Positions 24,101-36,040 of a DNA stretch of 64,000 nucleotides are shown here, piece by piece (the stretch's first letter is position 1; each line of letters starts with the position of its first letter). The stretch comes from Paragordius varius. Lineage: Eukaryota; Nematomorpha. The stretch is from contig OZ176053.1 in NCBI GenBank assembly GCA_964247055.1, positions 1,550,001 through 1,614,000 on the forward strand, given 5' to 3'. The notes below the pieces were generated by a model. That model had not been told where the DNA came from and ran no database searches. It was given only the letters and a program-made list of their open reading frames with translations. A program made the position numbers and the translations under genes.

Positions 24101-25121
24101 CAATTATAAATTAATAATGATTAAATTGATTAAATTCCACAATTAAATCATGGTAAGGGCATTCATTATAAACTAATAAAAACCTCGGAACGTTTCTCAA
24201 GAATGGATTTGAAATCATTGGATGCGGACGCCAATTTTGTCTAAAAATATATTTCGATACGATATACATTAAAATACGCTTGAAAATAATTTCATCTTAA
24301 ATGGAATATAACTTTTAAAATAGTGTTCATAATTTTTAACCGTTTATTTTTCTGACAATGTTCTGATAAAATTACATTTCTATCAAATGGAAAGTTTATA
24401 GTTAACAATGAATGTGAAAATAGGAAAAATGGTAAAATAATTCACATTGTTTGATATATGTTTTAGGGCTCTTCTGAAAGTTAAAAGGTGGAATAAATGT
24501 ATAGCAAATGTGAAAATGGTGATTTATTAATTTTACGTATAGAAGACAAAAATTAAACTAATGGTGGGTAAAATAATATTACTTGTAAATTATAAAGAAT
24601 AGAATTGGAATGTTTGTCACGATGTTTATTAGCGATGGATGTGGATTGACTTTTTAAAATCTAACATTATATATTTATTAATGTTTACTTTTGATAATTG
24701 CATGATTTTGGTATTTAAACCTGACATATCGGATTTTATAATAGCAGTTAATTCAGCGATTTCGCGACTTTTATCGTCAAATAAAGATTTGTTTGAGGCC
24801 ACTAAAGATTTCAAAATCAAAAAAATAATATTTTTGGATAAAAATCACAAATCAAATTACATAATGTAAGTTTTTCCAACTTAACATAAGTGTTTGCTAG
24901 GTCACCACTGATTTCCCTAAAAAATAAAGAAAAAATTAACTTCGCCAAATGTCCAAATTCCGCTGATTGTTTTAAGGCTAGAGTTCTTTGGTTTGAATTG
25001 ACATTGGTTATAGGATGAGGTGATCCTATCATCTAATAAACTTAAAAATAACTAGAACCTGTCTTGACTGCAAGGATTTTATGGTGCTGTAAAATTCATA
25101 CGTGCGATCCCTGTTATCCAT
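21138..25121 (-). CDS. STX5: Syntaxin-5 (Qa-SNARE)
   Basis: Tail-anchored Golgi Qa-SNARE for ER-Golgi and intra-Golgi fusion. Nine exons: 25121-25059, 25032-24941, 24916-24861, 24801-24689, 24660-24583, 24240-24184, 24017-23885, 23323-22987, 21297-21138; 362 residues, all phases consistent. Exon 1 reads MDNRDRTYEFYSTIKSLQ, as in the short form of animal syntaxin-5. Then come the Habc helices (HLAKEISGDLANTYVKLEKL, SLFDDKSREIAELT, KLASASNDFKSILEKRSE). The SNARE helix includes ESTIIELGGLFTQLATMVRE and QEEVIQRID, with the zero-layer Gln in REQEE. It ends EGAHTEILRYFRSLSSNRW and a 20-residue membrane anchor ending VLFFA. The linker in exons 7-8 is Ser/Asn-rich and specific to this species. Intron 8 carries R2 and R4 copies. 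Confidence 0.97.
21495..21702. repeat. R2 foldback element in STX5 intron 8
   Basis: Starts near TTTAAATTCACCCTAAAAT and ends TTTGAATTGTAAATGGTAT. Confidence 0.65.
22274..22808. mobile_element. R4 element in STX5 intron 8
   Basis: Imperfect terminal inverted repeat: TTTAACACTCCATAACCTTT at the left against AAAAGGTAATGAAATGTTAA at the right. Internal blocks such as CAGCAAAAACT, TTTCAATCGTGTTTTAGAG and ACAAAACTTTAAGAA recur at about 7190-7530, 42190-42590, 52380-52870, 59590-60060 and 60380-60730. Noncoding. Confidence 0.6.
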
Positions 25122-25858
25122 AATTTTAAAATTTTGGTTGCGTGTAGAAGCAACCTTTATATGTGGCCTAATATAATAAAGTCACCATGTGACAAATATA
25201 AATAAAATTGTAGCAGCTAGCAAAATTTAAAGGCCATAATTAATTTTGCCTTTGATTATATTGTGAATGTCTGGGGTACAATTAAAGATTTTTAACGCAA
25301 TAAAAGCGCTATTAATATATATTATCTAGTCATCTCAGTTAAATGTGTGTAAACACTCTCGTACAAAAAGGTATCCATGTTCATCTTTTTATTTATTCAA
25401 TAATAAAAATTATTTATAATAATATTAAATTATGATCGAAAGATGTCAGGTTTATCATGGTATTCTTGGATGCAAGAGCCATCAAAAAAGACACTGTGAT
25501 TCTTATTTCCTTTAAATATAATGTTTTCTAATATAAAATATCATAAAATATAATGATTACATGTTTTAGGCTTCTATGAAGAGAATTAACGAATATCTTT
25601 AAAAATATAGAATCATAAATTCAAAAATATCTATTAGTTTTCCGTGTAATTCCATTAAAATAAAAAATTTCTCATTGCCATTTTTTCTAATTATTTTACA
25701 TTTAAATCATCAACACGCACAATGCGCTTCGCGAAGAGTGATTTAAGAAAGTTGTTTAAAATTTTGAAGGAGGTGCTGCATATCAAACGGCAAAATTTGC
25801 GCATATTTTATTAATTAATTTTTTAGTTGGACTTCATTCCAAAAAATATCATTAAAAT

Positions 25859-26470
25859 ATATAATCACATAAAAAAAGCAAAATAATATTTTTAACAAAA
25901 ATATTTTTTAGATGTCGCGAAAGTCCTAAATTTTTTTGCTCCTCTAAAATGGGCTGATTTTCGTAAAATTAAAGTGAAAATGCAGGGAATAAGTGATAAA
26001 CAATTAAATATGCTAAATTTTGATATCAATTTAAAATATTTCTGTTCAATAATTAAAATTTAAAGTTTTGTTGAAGAGTACCTCGTCCTATTTTTGGGCC
26101 GGAGGGAAACGGCATAAAAGTGCTTTAAGATATTATAAAAACACTTTTTCTATATAATTCAATGATGCTAAAATTGCTTTAGAATGTTGATTTAAGGGTG
26201 GTCTAATTTATGATGTTTAAGAATTTTTTTCAAAACAATTTCACATTAAAGATGAATAAATATTTTGATTATCATCAAATAGAATTAGTGTTATAGATAA
26301 AACTGTTTTATACCTTTTCTATCATGCTTAAAAATAGTATGATATTATTGGAAAATGTATGCATTTATTTTATATTTTTCTCGCGAAGAGCAAAAAATTT
26401 AGAACTTTCGGAGCCCACATCTAAAATGTAAATTTTTTTGTTTTGCTTTTATATATATTATGATATATTT
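25859..26470. repeat. R5 dispersed element
   Basis: Starts near AAAAAAGCAAAATAATAT and ends near GTTTTGCTTTTATATATAT, its rough complement. Blocks GTCGCGAAAGTCC, TTTTTTTGCTCCTCTAAAAT and GGAAACGGCATAAAAG recur at 31020-31715 and, more diverged, at about 26570-26800. Confidence 0.55.
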
Positions 26471-27389
26471 CAATAAAATTTTGGGAATTAAACATTTTGC
26501 TTTAAAAATATTACTATATATTATAAACTACTTATAAAAAGCTAAACAAGTCACAAAAAAATTGAATTTTGGGTGTGGGCCCCTAAAATCATATTTTTTG
26601 CCCGTCTAAAGTAGGCAGGTTGTCTTAAAAGGCGAAAGCGTCGAGAGACTGCCCAATAAAAACTAAAGTAAAATAGCTTAATTTTGTCAGCAAAAATTTT
26701 CCGAAATAATGATTTGTTTACAAATTTAATTTATAGCGTGAAGCGGATTTTATGGTGGTTTGATTATAGGGAAACGGTATAAATACAGTTAAAGTTACTA
26801 TTTAAACCTTTTTTTATATATATATTCGATAATGCCATACATATTAGTTATAAAATTTTAATTGGTTCATTTGCTCGTAAATTTAAGTCAATATGTGTTA
26901 TAAAACATTTTATATTTATTAATTTGAGGACGAACGAACAATTTAATCAAAATTATGAGGCTAAATATTCAACATCATCGAATTGTATAGTATAAGTGTT
27001 TTTTAATATCTGAAAGCGTTTTTGTACCGTTTCCACATGCCTCTAAATAGTGTGAAATACGCCTATTTTGCAAAGAATAAAATTTTTGAACAAGATGTGC
27101 ATTTTTTAAAAAAATGTTTTTTTATGCCATAATCTAGCATTTGGCTTTTTTGTCTTTATTTTAAAACCAATACCTTTTACTAGGGCTAGAAAATGTGGGA
27201 TTTTAAGAGCCCGAAAATTTTACAATAATAATGTTTAGGTTTTAAATATTATATCATATACTAAAATAATATTTTTTGGTATAGCATTCAACTTTTTTCT
27301 AACTTTTGTCATACCAAATTTGCATTGATTTTGCAATTTTACGATATCGAGCAATTACCACAAAATTGCAAAAAAAACTTTCTTATATA

Positions 27390-27671
27390 CAGTAAAAGTT
27401 AAAATTTTACGGACAAAACGTAAAAATATAAAGAAAAATATTTTTTCTAAAAACAACCATATTTTTTTCAAATTCAATTTATTTTAATTTTAATTGTTTT
27501 AGGTAAAATATGGATTTGATATGTAAATTGATACACACCAAATAATATCATTTAAAAAAGTAATCAAGTAGTTTATATAAGTATTATGGTTTAAATAAGT
27601 AGGTGTCTTTTAGAAAAAAATATTTGTCTTTATATTTTTACGTTTTGTCCGTATAATTTCAATCTTTACTG
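27390..27671. mobile_element. R3 Tc1/mariner-type MITE
   Basis: CAGTAAAAGTTAAAATTTT, then ACGGACAAAACGTAAAAATA, ending TTTGTCCGTATAATTTCAA with TTACTG; TA flanks on both sides. Confidence 0.75.
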
Positions 27672-28544
27672 TAATTACTCGTAAACGCCAAAACCAAAAG
27701 CACCATATGAATCTAATTTATCTATTAGAATATAAATATTTCATCAGGATATTTACGCAATGTAATTCAATGATGCTGAACATATCCATCCAATCATAAT
27801 TTTCGGAAGATTTGTTTGTATTCAATTTTAAATTAAATAAAAATTGTTCACAAAAATCTACTAAGGTTTGAAGATTTTAATTACATAATGTGATGAAAAT
27901 GTGGGGCAATATAAAAGTGTATTTATGACATGTAAAGTGTTTTAACGTTTTTATACTCCAAAAAATCATAAAAATAAATTCGGCTAAAAATTTAAATAGT
28001 GATACTGGATCCTCATCCGTTTGTTGGTTAACATTTTTTATATATTAAAAAAACAAATATTGATAATTAATATATGTTTTATATTATTTAATGTTAAAAA
28101 CCGCGGTTTTATTAGTTTTTAGTTTGTCTAATTAGTGGAATTAAAAAGATTTGTATTGGATTGAAGCATTAAAAATTTAAAATCCAGCATGATAAAGCAT
28201 TGAATGGGTTAGTAAAAGATTTTGACCACACCACAAATCAGTATATCAAAATATCATATAGATAAAAACTAATATTTAAGCCATATATTTTCGGAACATA
28301 TTTTTCAAAAATACATTGTTCGATTTTTATAAAAACATTATATAAAAGTTTAAATAAATACTGGTTCAGAGAAAACCAACTATAAATCAACCTATTTATG
28401 TCTGATACCTTGATATACGACCATATATATTTTGATATGGTTAAATAGATAAAAATAAAATAAAAATTTATTAGCAATTAATTTTTTAACAATCATTAAG
28501 TTTATAGTTAAAGTAATTATTGTTTACGCGCAAAAAAACTTAAA

Positions 28545-29033
28545 ATGGAGCCAGATACCGATAATGATGATGAGGGACACATTAATGCAGACAATGTTGG
28601 AGCTAAAGATCCAGTAAAAGCAACTAAGTTGACGTACAAAGCTATGGGCATTACAAACAACAATGAGGCTTGGAAAAAATTATCGAGTAATGTTGCAATG
28701 ATTGCGGGATTGCGAAAAAATAATATTATAAGCACCACCAATGATAACCAACAATCAAATCATCAAGAAAATAGGACAAATAATTTTGCTTCACATAATG
28801 AAGTGCCCACTGTCTTGAATTTAAGGCAAGCTAAAATTCCCGAAACCAAATTAGTAAGCGCGAAGGAAAATATAGATAAAATTCCGATTTATAATGAACA
28901 ACCACAAATGGTAAAGCCATTTGTTACAGAAGAAAAAATAGTTCCATTAGTAACGCTCACCCCTATAATGATAAATACTGCAGCAACTAAATCTCCCAAA
29001 AAACGAAGTAAATGGTGGCTGTGCTCAATATGA
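28545..29033 (+). CDS. Unrecognised single-exon protein of 162 residues
   Basis: Open from an ATG with a good AAAATGG context to TGA at 29031-29033. Base composition is clearly richer in G and C than its flanks, which favours real coding. The N-terminus is acidic (MEPDTDNDDEGH), followed by a possibly helical block KLTYKAMGITNNNEAWKKL and SSNVAMIAGLRKNN. A polar Asn/Gln-rich middle follows, then a basic Pro-containing C-terminus ending KKRSKWWLCSI. There is no signal peptide or membrane segment, and one Cys three residues from the end. It stands alone between syntaxin-5 and the DYRK gene. No family is recognised; it could be a lineage-restricted gene or an exon of a larger one. Confidence 0.6.
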   Translation: MEPDTDNDDEGHINADNVGAKDPVKATKLTYKAMGITNNNEAWKKLSSNVAMIAGLRKNNIISTTNDNQQSNHQENRTNNFASHNEVPTVLNLRQAKIPETKLVSAKENIDKIPIYNEQPQMVKPFVTEEKIVPLVTLTPIMINTAATKSPKKRSKWWLCSI

Positions 29034-29567
29034 TATATGAGTAGTAAAATTTAAAAAAATCATAGCATTTATACACACTTTTATGTTATAATTTTTAATA
29101 AGGAATCCATCCTAAGATTATTAAGTTTAAAACTATAACAAATCGGAGATTGATATTCTTAAATAGTTGGAAACAATACTGATTAATTTAAATTTTATTT
29201 AGCGCCAGTGATCTTTGACAAATCCTGTTTTCAAAAATATTTTCTCGAGTTTAAAGTAATGGTATTAAAAATTTGAAATAATATAGTAATCAGGCATAGA
29301 TTAATTAATAAATAGTGTTTTTAACCATTTTAACAGGTTTCAATGCGTTGAGATATCATCTAAGAAAATATATTAATATATTACATATATTAAGCATAAT
29401 CTGCTAAAATTGTTATTGAACATAAGCTATTGCTAATTTCGATCTTCGGTTAATACGTTAAAAATGGATAAATATAAAACATCTGTAATTAAAACAAAAC
29501 CAACACAAATATCGGATATAAATTTATATTGGACAATTATTTGAGAGATTTTTTTGAATCACCAGAT

Positions 29568-29683
29568 TTAAATAAAGTGGACACCCTCATAATAATTCCG
29601 TTTGTGTTGAATCCATGGCTTAATATCAGCATCATGATCTTTTTGAGAAAAAACTTTTTTAAATAATGTTTGTATAAATCCTA
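29568..29683 (-). CDS. Candidate terminal exon of an unrecognised gene
   Basis: After the acceptor CATCTTAG the frame reads GFIQTLFKKVFSQKDHD and ADIKPWIQHKRNYYEGVHFI, then TAA. The polar residue mix and local composition look coding. Its phase does not connect directly to the donor of the exon at 30360-30595, so an unseen exon or a separate gene is needed. Confidence 0.35.
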
Positions 29684-29945
29684 CTAAGATGTTTTTAAAT
29701 ATGATAAATGATAATATTTTTGGCAAATTGTGTGATATCCATATCCACACATTAGTAAGCTTGTACGTTATATAATAATCAATTTCAAACGATCATAAAC
29801 TAAGTTATCTTTTAAAATCTAAAAATATTATCATTAGCAATAGTATAAGGGGGGTGTAATTAGGTCATGTAATGCGCGTTGAGCAGACCTGAATTCGCCC
29901 ATTAGAATAACCATGTAAATGAGCTAGAAAATACATCATATTATT

Positions 29946-30300
29946 CCAGGGGTGTCCCACACAAATGACTTCGCAGGCCGCATTTGTGACTTAAAAAATC
30001 CGACGGGCTGCATTTCAAAAATATATATAGGCCTTAATAAATTATTTATTATGTTCTTAAGCATACGAATAAAAAAAATTTACCACAACAATAAAATCCT
30101 ATTTCCTTTAAACAAATTTTGTACTCCATAGTCAAAATTCGGAAAGACGTTTTCAGTTAATTCGTTTAATAAATATCAATTTCGCTTAGATTTTGTAAAT
30201 AGCATTTTTTAATTATTATATTTTATATTTGATATTTTCCAATTTTTCGTAGGCTGCAAATCCAGAGGGCCGCGTTCATTATCCCACTTTTGGCTCTAAA
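29946..30300. mobile_element. R6 hAT-like MITE
   Basis: Left GGGGTGTCCCACACAAATGA followed by CTTCGCAGGCCGCA; right AGAGGGCCGCGTTCATTATC and CCACTTTTGG. Same type as 60765-61105. Confidence 0.6.
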
Positions 30301-30359
30301 TTTTTCCATCTCAAAGATTGCCTTAAACGACATTTATGATATTTAAGCCATTTACTTAC

Positions 30360-30664
30360 GTTATTTTGATCAATCTAGCTCCCCTAGATTGATATCCGCT
30401 AAAATTGGTATAATTGAAAATATTGTTCATCCTAATTCTGCACTCTTTAGGTGCACCACTAAACCTTGGTATCTGTGGCTCGATTGAGCTAAATTTCATT
30501 GTCGCCTTAGTAAGGCATAGTGTTAGATATAACACTGATATTCTAGGAGATGTATTATCCAGAATCGTGGTATTGAAAAGAGAAACAAGAGAAACCTAAA
30601 ATATTTATTTAAAATATGAGTTTTGATTTTTTAAATGAGAACTAAAAATATACTAAATATTACC
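30360..30664 (-). CDS. Candidate exons of an unrecognised gene
   Basis: The minus strand from 30595 to 30360 is open for 78 codons with an excellent acceptor (TATTTTAG) and donor (AC|GTAAGT). It contains LFNTTILDNTSPRISVLYL, FSSIEPQIPRFSGAPKEC and FNYTNFSGYQSRGARLIKI. A short upstream piece ending at 30664 (LQELLHIME before GTAATA) joins it in phase. The plus strand of the same segment also has a 61-residue frame, but without splice signals. The family is not recognised; the Leu-rich first half resembles a helical-repeat protein, which is only an impression. Confidence 0.4.
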
Positions 30665-30741
30665 TCCATAATATGTAGCAGCTCTTGTAAAAATAAAAAA
30701 CATAGAAATAAAATATTTAAATGGGATCCTTTGTATTCCTT

Positions 30742-31000
30742 TAACACTTTGATTATTGGGGTATATGACACCAGACATTTAAATATATATTTGGTATTCC
30801 TTCCATCTTATTGAATAAATAATTAAGTCAAAAATAAAAATTGTTTTGAAAAGCTCCATATCAAACTATTTAGTTTTATTATTTTAACTCTAAATTCAAG
30901 TTAATTTTTATTAAAATTATATCTAACAATGATTTAAATAGAAAATGTGATAAGTGCATTCATATATGTAGCTAATGTACATGTCATGTTGGCAATTTTT
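30742..31000 (-). repeat. R1 element, partial
   Basis: Starts TTTAACACTTTGATTATTGG then GGTATATGACACCAGAC, followed by shared body blocks to about 31000, where an R5 element begins. Confidence 0.55.
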
Positions 31001-31019
31001 TAAAACGCTTCATTACAAA

Positions 31020-31715
31020 AAATATATCCCTATAAAAAGCAAAATAATATTTAAATAATATTTTAATTTTTAGATATAGGCACCGAAAGTCCCAAATTTT
31101 TTCGCTCGTCTAAAATCGGCTAGTTCTCTTAAATTAAATGAAATGCCGGAAGTGCGGGATATATGTTAATTATTGAGATAAATTTTTTTTTTGAAAAATC
31201 ATACTTTTTATAAAAATATAATTATAGCAAAATTTTGGTGAAGCCTACTTCATAACTATTTTTAAACATGATGGAAACGGTATAAAAACGCCTTTAGATT
31301 ATCCAAAAATACTTTTGCTATATACTTCGATGATCAGTTTTAATTTAGAGGGTGATTTATTTTAATTGACAATTTATATTTGAGATCAATCTAAGCGAAC
31401 GAATAAATTAGAATTCTACGGTAAAGGAAATGTTTAGCATCATTAAGTTATAAAAAGGGTTTTTATAATAGCTATTATACCTAAAAATATGATAAAGTAC
31501 GCTTTAACAAAATTTTTAAAAAAATTAAAATTTTAAATAAAGTACACATTTTTTAAAATTTAGTTAAAATTTAGGATAATTATAAAAGTTTTATCGCGGA
31601 ACCCCGGGTTTTTGCGTTTTAAAAAATATCTTTAATAAAGCGAATATTTGGGAGCAGAACTCACATATAAAAATTAAAATAAAATATTATTTTGCTTTTT
31701 ATATGTAGTTCATGA
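31020..31715. repeat. R5 dispersed element
   Basis: Starts TATAAAAAGCAAAATAATAT and ends ATATTATTTTGCTTTTTATA, a clear terminal inverted repeat of about 20 bases. Internal blocks match 25859-26470. Noncoding. Confidence 0.65.
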
Positions 31716-31944
31716 TATATTATAGTGATATATTTTGGAATAAAGCAATCTTTTACCAAAAATTTTTATTAAAAAATGTGCTCATATTTTGCCATTTTCT
31801 GATATGGAACACATACTACAAAAGGGTAAATAACTTTCTTATATCATTAGTAGGGTCAAAACTAAAAGCACTGATACACCTGATATATTTTCTATCAGAA
31901 TACATATATATGCTTTAATATATATATATATTAAAGATATATAC

Positions 31945-32140
31945 CATTTACAATTCTAATACCCTTTAACATTTAAATTACCCTTGAATAATTTAAATTC
32001 ACAATCGAATAATTCATATTCACCCTCATGTAATTTATATGTTTTTTATAATTAAAATAAATCTATATGTTTAATTTTTTAAAAAATAAAATTATGTTCT
32101 AAAATAAAATAATGCTAAATAATAAACTATCCCATATTGT
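31945..32140. repeat. R2 element, partial
   Basis: Starts ATACCATTTACAATTCTAAT; three TTAAATT/CACCC units follow; the right end is missing. It lies about 415 bases upstream of the DYRK start codon. Confidence 0.6.
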
Positions 32141-32554
32141 AAAATAAAAAACCGAAAATAATTTTAACATATTACTATAAACTTTATGAACCGAATATTA
32201 TGATTGTGGTCATCCAAGTTTTTAAGCGTTAGTATAAATATTTTTAAATTGTTTCATGTTGAATCAATCGATTTTTATTTTCACAGCAAACTCGTCCTAA
32301 TTTAAATTTTGTGAATATATTTTTTAAATTATCTACTGATTTAGAGTTAGTTTAACATGTGTTTTTAACAACAAAAGCTTTTAGATCACTGGATCAATGA
32401 ATTTCTTTTTAAAACTTTTTTGTACTTAAGAATATTTGGGATGAAATAGTGCAATAATTCTCATAGAAATACTCATGATGCATTTATAAATCTACCCTGT
32501 TGTATTTCGGATAACACCGCATTTATATTTCGAACGCTAGTCCATTTAAAATAA

Positions 32555-34531
32555 ATGTCGCAATCTCATCCAAAAAGTAATTCTCCCAATGTTTGGGATG
32601 AACATGACCTCAAAAGCAAGCAAATATATAGTCCAGAGCCACTTAACCAATCTGAAGCAATAGATTTGTATAAACAAAGATTAACTAGGTTTGAATTAAC
32701 CGAAATTTCCGAATATGATCAAATTTATTATTTGGGTGAAAATGCAAATAAAGTCGGGGGAAATTCGCTAGATAAAGATAACAATTTCGGATATGATGAT
32801 GAGAATGGCAGTTATATTCCAGTTATCCACGATCATATAAAATATCGATATGAGATCCTCAAGGTTATTGGCAAGGGTAGTTTTGGTAGCGTTCTTAAAG
32901 TCTATGATCATAAAAATTCGCAATATTTGGCCCTTAAAATTGTTAGGAATGAAGCCCGATTCCATAAACAAGTCCAGGAAGAAATTAAAATCTTGGAAAT
33001 TTTAAAAAAGCTGGATAAAGAGTCAACGCACAACATTATTCACATTCTAGATAATTTTTTATTTCGCAATCATCAATGTATGGTTTTTGAATTGCTTAGC
33101 TACAATTTATACGAACTTATTAAGAAAAATAAATTTCAAGGTTTTAGCCTACAAATTATTCGCAAATTTGCATATTCCATCTTACAGTGCTTGGATTTGC
33201 TTCATTTGCACAAAATTATACATTGCGATCTTAAGCCAGAAAACATTTTATTGAAACAACCGGGACGCACAGGGATTAAAATTATTGATTTTGGTTCCAG
33301 CTGCTTTGAAACAGAAATAGTTTACACGTATATACAATCGCGTTTTTATCGCGCACCTGAAATTATCCTTGGATGCACATACAATTGTGCCATTGATATG
33401 TGGAGTTTTGGTTGCATATTGGCCGAATTATTTACTGGTTATCCCATTTTTCCGGGCGAAAGTGAAAGTGATCAACTTGCTCTGATTATAGAACTCCTTG
33501 GAATGCCAGCTGATAAATTGTTGGAAAGGGCTAAACGTGTTAAGCACTTTTTCACTTCTAAAGGTATCCCTCGGTATTGTAGTACGAGCCAAGCCGCTGA
33601 TGGTTCCACCATTCTCCTTGGGGGCCGTAGCAAGCGTGGGAAAATCCGAGGCCCTCCAGGCAGTAAAGATTTAATGACAGCCCTTAAGGGCTGCAAAGAT
33701 GTCTTGTTTATCGATTTTGTCCGTCGATGCTTGGTGTGGGACCCTAAGACGCGAATGAATCCCACCCAAGCCTTGAAACATCAATGGCTTCGGAAACGTG
33801 TGCTGCCCAAAACGCCTTCAAATCCAACGCTCCTAGCAAATGGTACCAATAGCAATGCAAATGCATCGACAAATGTTCCCTTAGCCACTTCGATAACATA
33901 CCATAATCAAAATGGTAGTAACAGTGATAAAAATGATTTGAGTAACAACAAAATGTCGTTAGAACACCAACTCAATACAACATCCACAACAATGAAAGAT
34001 GATTTTTCTACGAAAGAAACTTCATCATCTGGAGTATCGTCTGATACCAAACGATCATTACACGATGAACCGATACATGACACGCAGCACAATAGTACAA
34101 ATGGTGAAGAGAAACTAATTAACCCGGCTAATCAAAACGGTGGAGTTAACAATTCTGCTAATATTGTAAATGAACACAATTCGGCATATTTTCCTCCCTT
34201 ATCTTCTTCTCCAGCAAATTATGCCAATCCCATTTTCCCAACAAACAATTTTGCAGAATTGACAAATGGTGTAAAAATGGCTTCTCGAAATATACTCAAT
34301 AATAATTATCCCTACATGGCTTTTAATGGTCCTACCAACCATGTAAATGACAACGGGTTGCATCCAATCCCACCCACAATTCATCCTATTCCACAACAAC
34401 CTCAACAACGTAGTGTCTCAAATTTTTTTATGTTTAAACGAAATTTTTTGAATCCGACATCTGGTACCACTCAAGGTAGTGGTGGCGGTTTAGAGCAAGG
34501 AGGTATTATTGGTTTAACTAATTTCAAGTAA
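32555..34531 (+). CDS. DYRK2: DYRK2-type dual-specificity kinase (class 2), intronless
   Basis: Autophosphorylates an activation-loop tyrosine, then phosphorylates Ser/Thr substrates; relatives are DYRK2/3/4 and worm MBK-2. 658 residues in one exon. The NAPA/DH region that marks the class is at about 39-66 ([24 protein letters not shown]). In the kinase domain, about 100-412, the Gly loop GKGSFG is at 106-111, the ATP lysine at 128 (LALKIV), HCDLKPEN at 223-230 and DFG at 245-247. YTY with the activating second Tyr is at 257-259 and SRFYRAPE at 262-269. [13 protein letters not shown] at 356-368 is the CMGC insert of this class. All catalytic residues are intact. The last 240 residues are Asn/Ser/Thr-rich and probably disordered, with no known domain. 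ATG 32555 is the first in frame and suits the class. Confidence 0.96.
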   Translation: MSQSHPKSNSPNVWDEHDLKSKQIYSPEPLNQSEAIDLYKQRLTRFELTEISEYDQIYYLGENANKVGGNSLDKDNNFGYDDENGSYIPVIHDHIKYRYEILKVIGKGSFGSVLKVYDHKNSQYLALKIVRNEARFHKQVQEEIKILEILKKLDKESTHNIIHILDNFLFRNHQCMVFELLSYNLYELIKKNKFQGFSLQIIRKFAYSILQCLDLLHLHKIIHCDLKPENILLKQPGRTGIKIIDFGSSCFETEIVYTYIQSRFYRAPEIILGCTYNCAIDMWSFGCILAELFTGYPIFPGESESDQLALIIELLGMPADKLLERAKRVKHFFTSKGIPRYCSTSQAADGSTILLGGRSKRGKIRGPPGSKDLMTALKGCKDVLFIDFVRRCLVWDPKTRMNPTQALKHQWLRKRVLPKTPSNPTLLANGTNSNANASTNVPLATSITYHNQNGSNSDKNDLSNNKMSLEHQLNTTSTTMKDDFSTKETSSSGVSSDTKRSLHDEPIHDTQHNSTNGEEKLINPANQNGGVNNSANIVNEHNSAYFPPLSSSPANYANPIFPTNNFAELTNGVKMASRNILNNNYPYMAFNGPTNHVNDNGLHPIPPTIHPIPQQPQQRSVSNFFMFKRNFLNPTSGTTQGSGGGLEQGGIIGLTNFK

Positions 34532-36040
34532 TCCTTGGTTATAAAAGCACTTTGCATTGCGTTACATACTGTTTGACAAGCGTTTCAATTTATTTTTTGG
34601 AAAATGGTTATATCATCTTGGTATTAATCTTATAACTTGAATTAGCATTGATCATTGATATATCAAGAGGGTATTTAAGATAAATTATCCACAAAATCTC
34701 ATCATTTATATTTACAACAGTATTCAGTATTTCACACATCACTCCTTGTGCATTTATGATATAATTTTGTTTGTTTTAATTCATTGAATTTTATGCCAAA
34801 TTTCGACAAAAACTGACTACTTTTTGTATTTTTACCGCGCTGCCTCATTAACTTTTAATATTATAACGAAAAATTAACTATCTGCCGCTAAACTATATGA
34901 CCTTTTTTTAATTTTCCTTACACATTCCATACACTCATGTTCTGGAAGATCTTTTATACATTATGGTTTTTTACGGCTTTAAATGGCTTTTTTTATGTTT
35001 TTTTCATTAATTCGCACTAATACTGTAATTGATTACAAATACAGTTTGTGTGGTATATGTCATTTGTGCTTGGTTTATTTTGTTGTAAAAGCTAAATCTG
35101 TATCATACATGCATTATGCTAACTAATATGAATCTCATCTCAAGACGATTAATCTATAAATCTCTCCCCTCCCCCATACTATTTTGACATGCCTACAAAT
35201 TAAATTTTGTAAGTGTTTTTTTTCAACGGAAATTGTTTTCATTTTATCAAACAATACCAAATCTTTCATGTTTGCCTAATAATGATATATTAACACATGA
35301 ATCAGCTATCTTTTAATTTTGCATTAATACTTTTATTTAATATGTATGTATACACCTATATGCCCACACGCCCATTTTTTATATGGTAATACATTGTATG
35401 CCATATAAGGCGTAAAACAATGAAGAAATTATGTTAAACACTAAGCAATATCACTAAAACTTAAATCTGTCTCCTTTGCGCTAAAACTGTATGTTTTTTG
35501 AGATTATAAAAATTGGATTACTTTTTCAAAAAGATGATTGGAAAGCGGTTTACAAAATGCATTATACTAGTTAATTGTAATGATATTATTATCTTTATTT
35601 AGATAAATTTTCATGACCTAACTGTTTTCAATGTGTATTTTAACTATATTTATATGCCCATCAGCTTAAATATCATTATTTAGTAGACATTTAAAGCTTT
35701 TTACATATTTTAACAATATAGTTTCAATACCCATTTTTGTATTCTCTGCATTTATTTTTATATATCCAACTTTTTAATTTAATTCTGCTGCTGGCTCTAT
35801 GTTCCTAGCTCCGGGCATGTACAACTCATATTAGCTAATTTTTGGTCCGTATATTTAGAAACTATTTATTATAATTATATTTATATGTTTAGTTAGTTTT
35901 AATTATTTAATTACCGACATATTTAATATTTAGTTAAAGCTTATATCTACTTTTATCTATGTATCAATCATTAGTAATTAATAACTTTTATGTATATGAT
36001 GACTCTTATTACTTATTTAATGTTTATAATAAATAAATGA
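34532..36040 (+). other. Probable long 3' UTR of the DYRK gene
   Basis: No open frames of note. The stretch is T- and C-richer than typical intergenic DNA here and free of the window's repeat families, until the tandem poly(A) signals AATAAATAAA at about 36028-36037. I infer a transcribed 3' UTR of up to 1.5 kb; earlier cleavage is possible. Confidence 0.4.

Larger units (their letters stand above)
25122..28544. other. Long intergenic stretch, repeats only
   Basis: No gene is supported. Contains an R5 element at about 25859-26470 and further diverged relatives to about 27200, then an R3 element at 27390-27671. The 79-residue minus-strand frame at 28238-28477 is Ile/Tyr/Leu-rich and looks like AT-rich noise. 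Confidence 0.5.

Noticed and set aside
33472-33765. 97-residue minus-strand frame
   Set aside because: Antisense shadow of the DYRK kinase domain.
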